From NCBI GenBank assembly GCA_934553185.1, contig CAKTFF010000017.1:1-14547 (forward strand): 14,547 nucleotides of DNA, written 5' to 3'. This document shows, piece after piece, positions 13,484 to 14,547 of the stretch (position 1 is the stretch's first letter; each line of letters starts with the position of its first letter). A model generated the notes under the pieces. It had not been told where the DNA came from. It saw only the letters and a program-made list of their open reading frames with translations, and made no database searches. Source of the DNA: an uncultured Devosia sp. GTDB lineage: Bacteria > Pseudomonadota > Alphaproteobacteria > Rhizobiales > Devosiaceae. A program made the translations under genes and the position numbers.

Positions 13484-14547
13484 ATGATCCGTCTTGAAAG
13501 CATCGGCAAGCAGAACGGCAAGCAGATCGTCTTCATTGACGCGTCGGCTACACTGTTGCGCGGAGAAAAGATCGGTCTCGTGGGCCCGAACGGCGCGGGC
13601 AAGACCACCCTGTTCCGCATGATCACCGGCGAGGAACAACCCGACGAGGGCCAGGTCTCGGTCGATCGGGGAACGACGATCGGCTATTTCAGCCAGGATG
13701 TCGGCGAGATGAGCGGACGAAGCGTGGTCTCCGAAGTGATGGACGGCGCCGGACCGGTCAGCGCGCTCGTTACCGAAATGCGCCAGCTTGAAGCCGATAT
13801 GGGCGATCCCGACAAGGCCGACGCGATGGACGCCATTATCGAGCGCTATGGCGAAGTGCAGCACCAGTTCGAGGAACTGGACGGCTATTCGCTGGACGGG
13901 CGCGCCCGCGAGGTGCTGGACGGCCTGGGCTTTTCCCAGGAAATGATGGACGGCGACGTCGGCAAACTGTCGGGCGGGTGGAAGATGCGCGTTGCTTTGG
14001 CGCGCATCCTGCTGATGCGGCCCGATGCGCTGCTGCTGGACGAGCCGAGCAATCACCTGGATCTTGAATCACTGATCTGGCTGGAGGCCTTCCTCCAGAA
14101 CTATCAAGGCGCGCTCTTCATGACCTCGCATGACCGCGAATTCATGAACCGTATCTGCACCAAGATCGTCGAAATCGACGCCGGCTCGCTCACCACCTAT
14201 TCGGGCAATTACGAGTTCTACCAGGGGCAGCGGGCGATTGCCGAAAAGAACCAGCAAGCCCAGTTCGAGCGCCAGCAGGCAATGCTCGCCAAGGAGCTCG
14301 ACTTCATCGCGCGCTTCAAGGCGCGCGCCTCGCACGCCGCGCAGGTGCAGAGCCGGGTGAAAAAGCTCGACAAGATCGACCGCGTCGAGCCGCCCAAGCG
14401 CCGGCAGACGGTGGAGTTCGAGTTCCGCCCCGCCCCGCGCTCGGGCGAGGACGTGGCTTTGCTCAAGGGCGTTAGCAAGAGCTATGGCGCGCGCACCATC
14501 TACCAGGGCCTCGACTTTCATGTGCGGCGCAAGGAGCGCTGGTGCAT
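13484..14547 (+). CDS. ABC-F family ATPase, N-terminal part (cut by window edge)
   Basis: 354 codons are visible and the frame is open at the window end. No membrane segments. The first ATPase domain has Walker A GPNGAGKTT (34-42), signature LSGGW (162-166), Walker B ALLLDEPSNHLD (182-193) and the switch histidine His216 in SHDREF. A charged coiled linker (about 240-310) with FKARASHAAQVQSRVKKLDK is the ABC-F interdomain linker. The second domain begins near 325 (LLKGVSKSYGARTIY) and is cut just before its Walker A. ABC-F proteins act on the ribosome in translation or antibiotic protection; this resembles the housekeeping YbiT/Uup/EttA-like group rather than a resistance type, but the subgroup is uncertain. 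AAGG lies about 9 bases before the ATG. Divergent from ytfQ. Confidence 0.9.
   Translation, partial: MIRLESIGKQNGKQIVFIDASATLLRGEKIGLVGPNGAGKTTLFRMITGEEQPDEGQVSVDRGTTIGYFSQDVGEMSGRSVVSEVMDGAGPVSALVTEMRQLEADMGDPDKADAMDAIIERYGEVQHQFEELDGYSLDGRAREVLDGLGFSQEMMDGDVGKLSGGWKMRVALARILLMRPDALLLDEPSNHLDLESLIWLEAFLQNYQGALFMTSHDREFMNRICTKIVEIDAGSLTTYSGNYEFYQGQRAIAEKNQQAQFERQQAMLAKELDFIARFKARASHAAQVQSRVKKLDKIDRVEPPKRRQTVEFEFRPAPRSGEDVALLKGVSKSYGARTIYQGLDFHVRRKERWC

Overview
The window looks like part of the chromosome of an alphaproteobacterium, most likely Hyphomicrobiales and perhaps close to Devosia (genus is a guess). The pointers are high GC, a class I lysyl-tRNA synthetase, a SAM-II riboswitch on metZ, two promoters of the alphaproteobacterial general-stress (EcfG) type, a fused two-domain dCTP deaminase, and a GC-rich three-hairpin intergenic repeat. 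No prophage, insertion sequence or CRISPR array is visible. Genes fill about 93% of the sequence, and both edge genes (class I LysRS at the left, an ABC-F ATPase at the right) are cut by the window.

Left part (1-4745). The partial lysK is divergent from a small TerB-fold gene. That gene converges, with a 4-base stop-codon overlap, on a two-gene minus-strand operon: metZ (O-succinylhomoserine sulfhydrylase) followed by a family 3 amino-acid-type binding protein with no permease or ATPase beside it. The operon leader can be read in full: a sigma70-type promoter, a SAM-II aptamer, then an intrinsic terminator. One pseudoknot strand of the aptamer is also complementary to the terminator's 5' arm, which suggests an attenuation switch. 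Divergent from metZ is the dCTP deaminase gene, followed by tRNA-Gly(CCC).

Middle part (4746-7948). Three plus-strand genes follow: manganese catalase, a membrane-anchored alpha/beta hydrolase, and a six-helix DUF1206 protein. The catalase and the DUF1206 gene each have GGAAC-N16-CGTT 20-30 bases before their start codon, the consensus of the EcfG sigma factor. This looks like an oxidative/general-stress block. The catalase Shine-Dalgarno lies in a perfect 7-bp hairpin that would form the very 5' end of the transcript made from that promoter.

Right part (7945-14547). A tightly packed minus-strand sugar-uptake operon matches the E. coli galactofuranose importer gene for gene: ytfQ (binding protein), ytfR (double ATPase), ytfT and yjfF (permeases), then a FadR/DgoR-like GntR regulator. 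Junctions after ytfR are ATGA or TAG-ATG couplings. The one loose junction, ytfQ-ytfR, holds the cloverleaf-like repeat, which may keep binding-protein mRNA more abundant than the rest. The promoter region between ytfQ and the divergent ABC-F gene has an AT-rich dyad that could be an operator.
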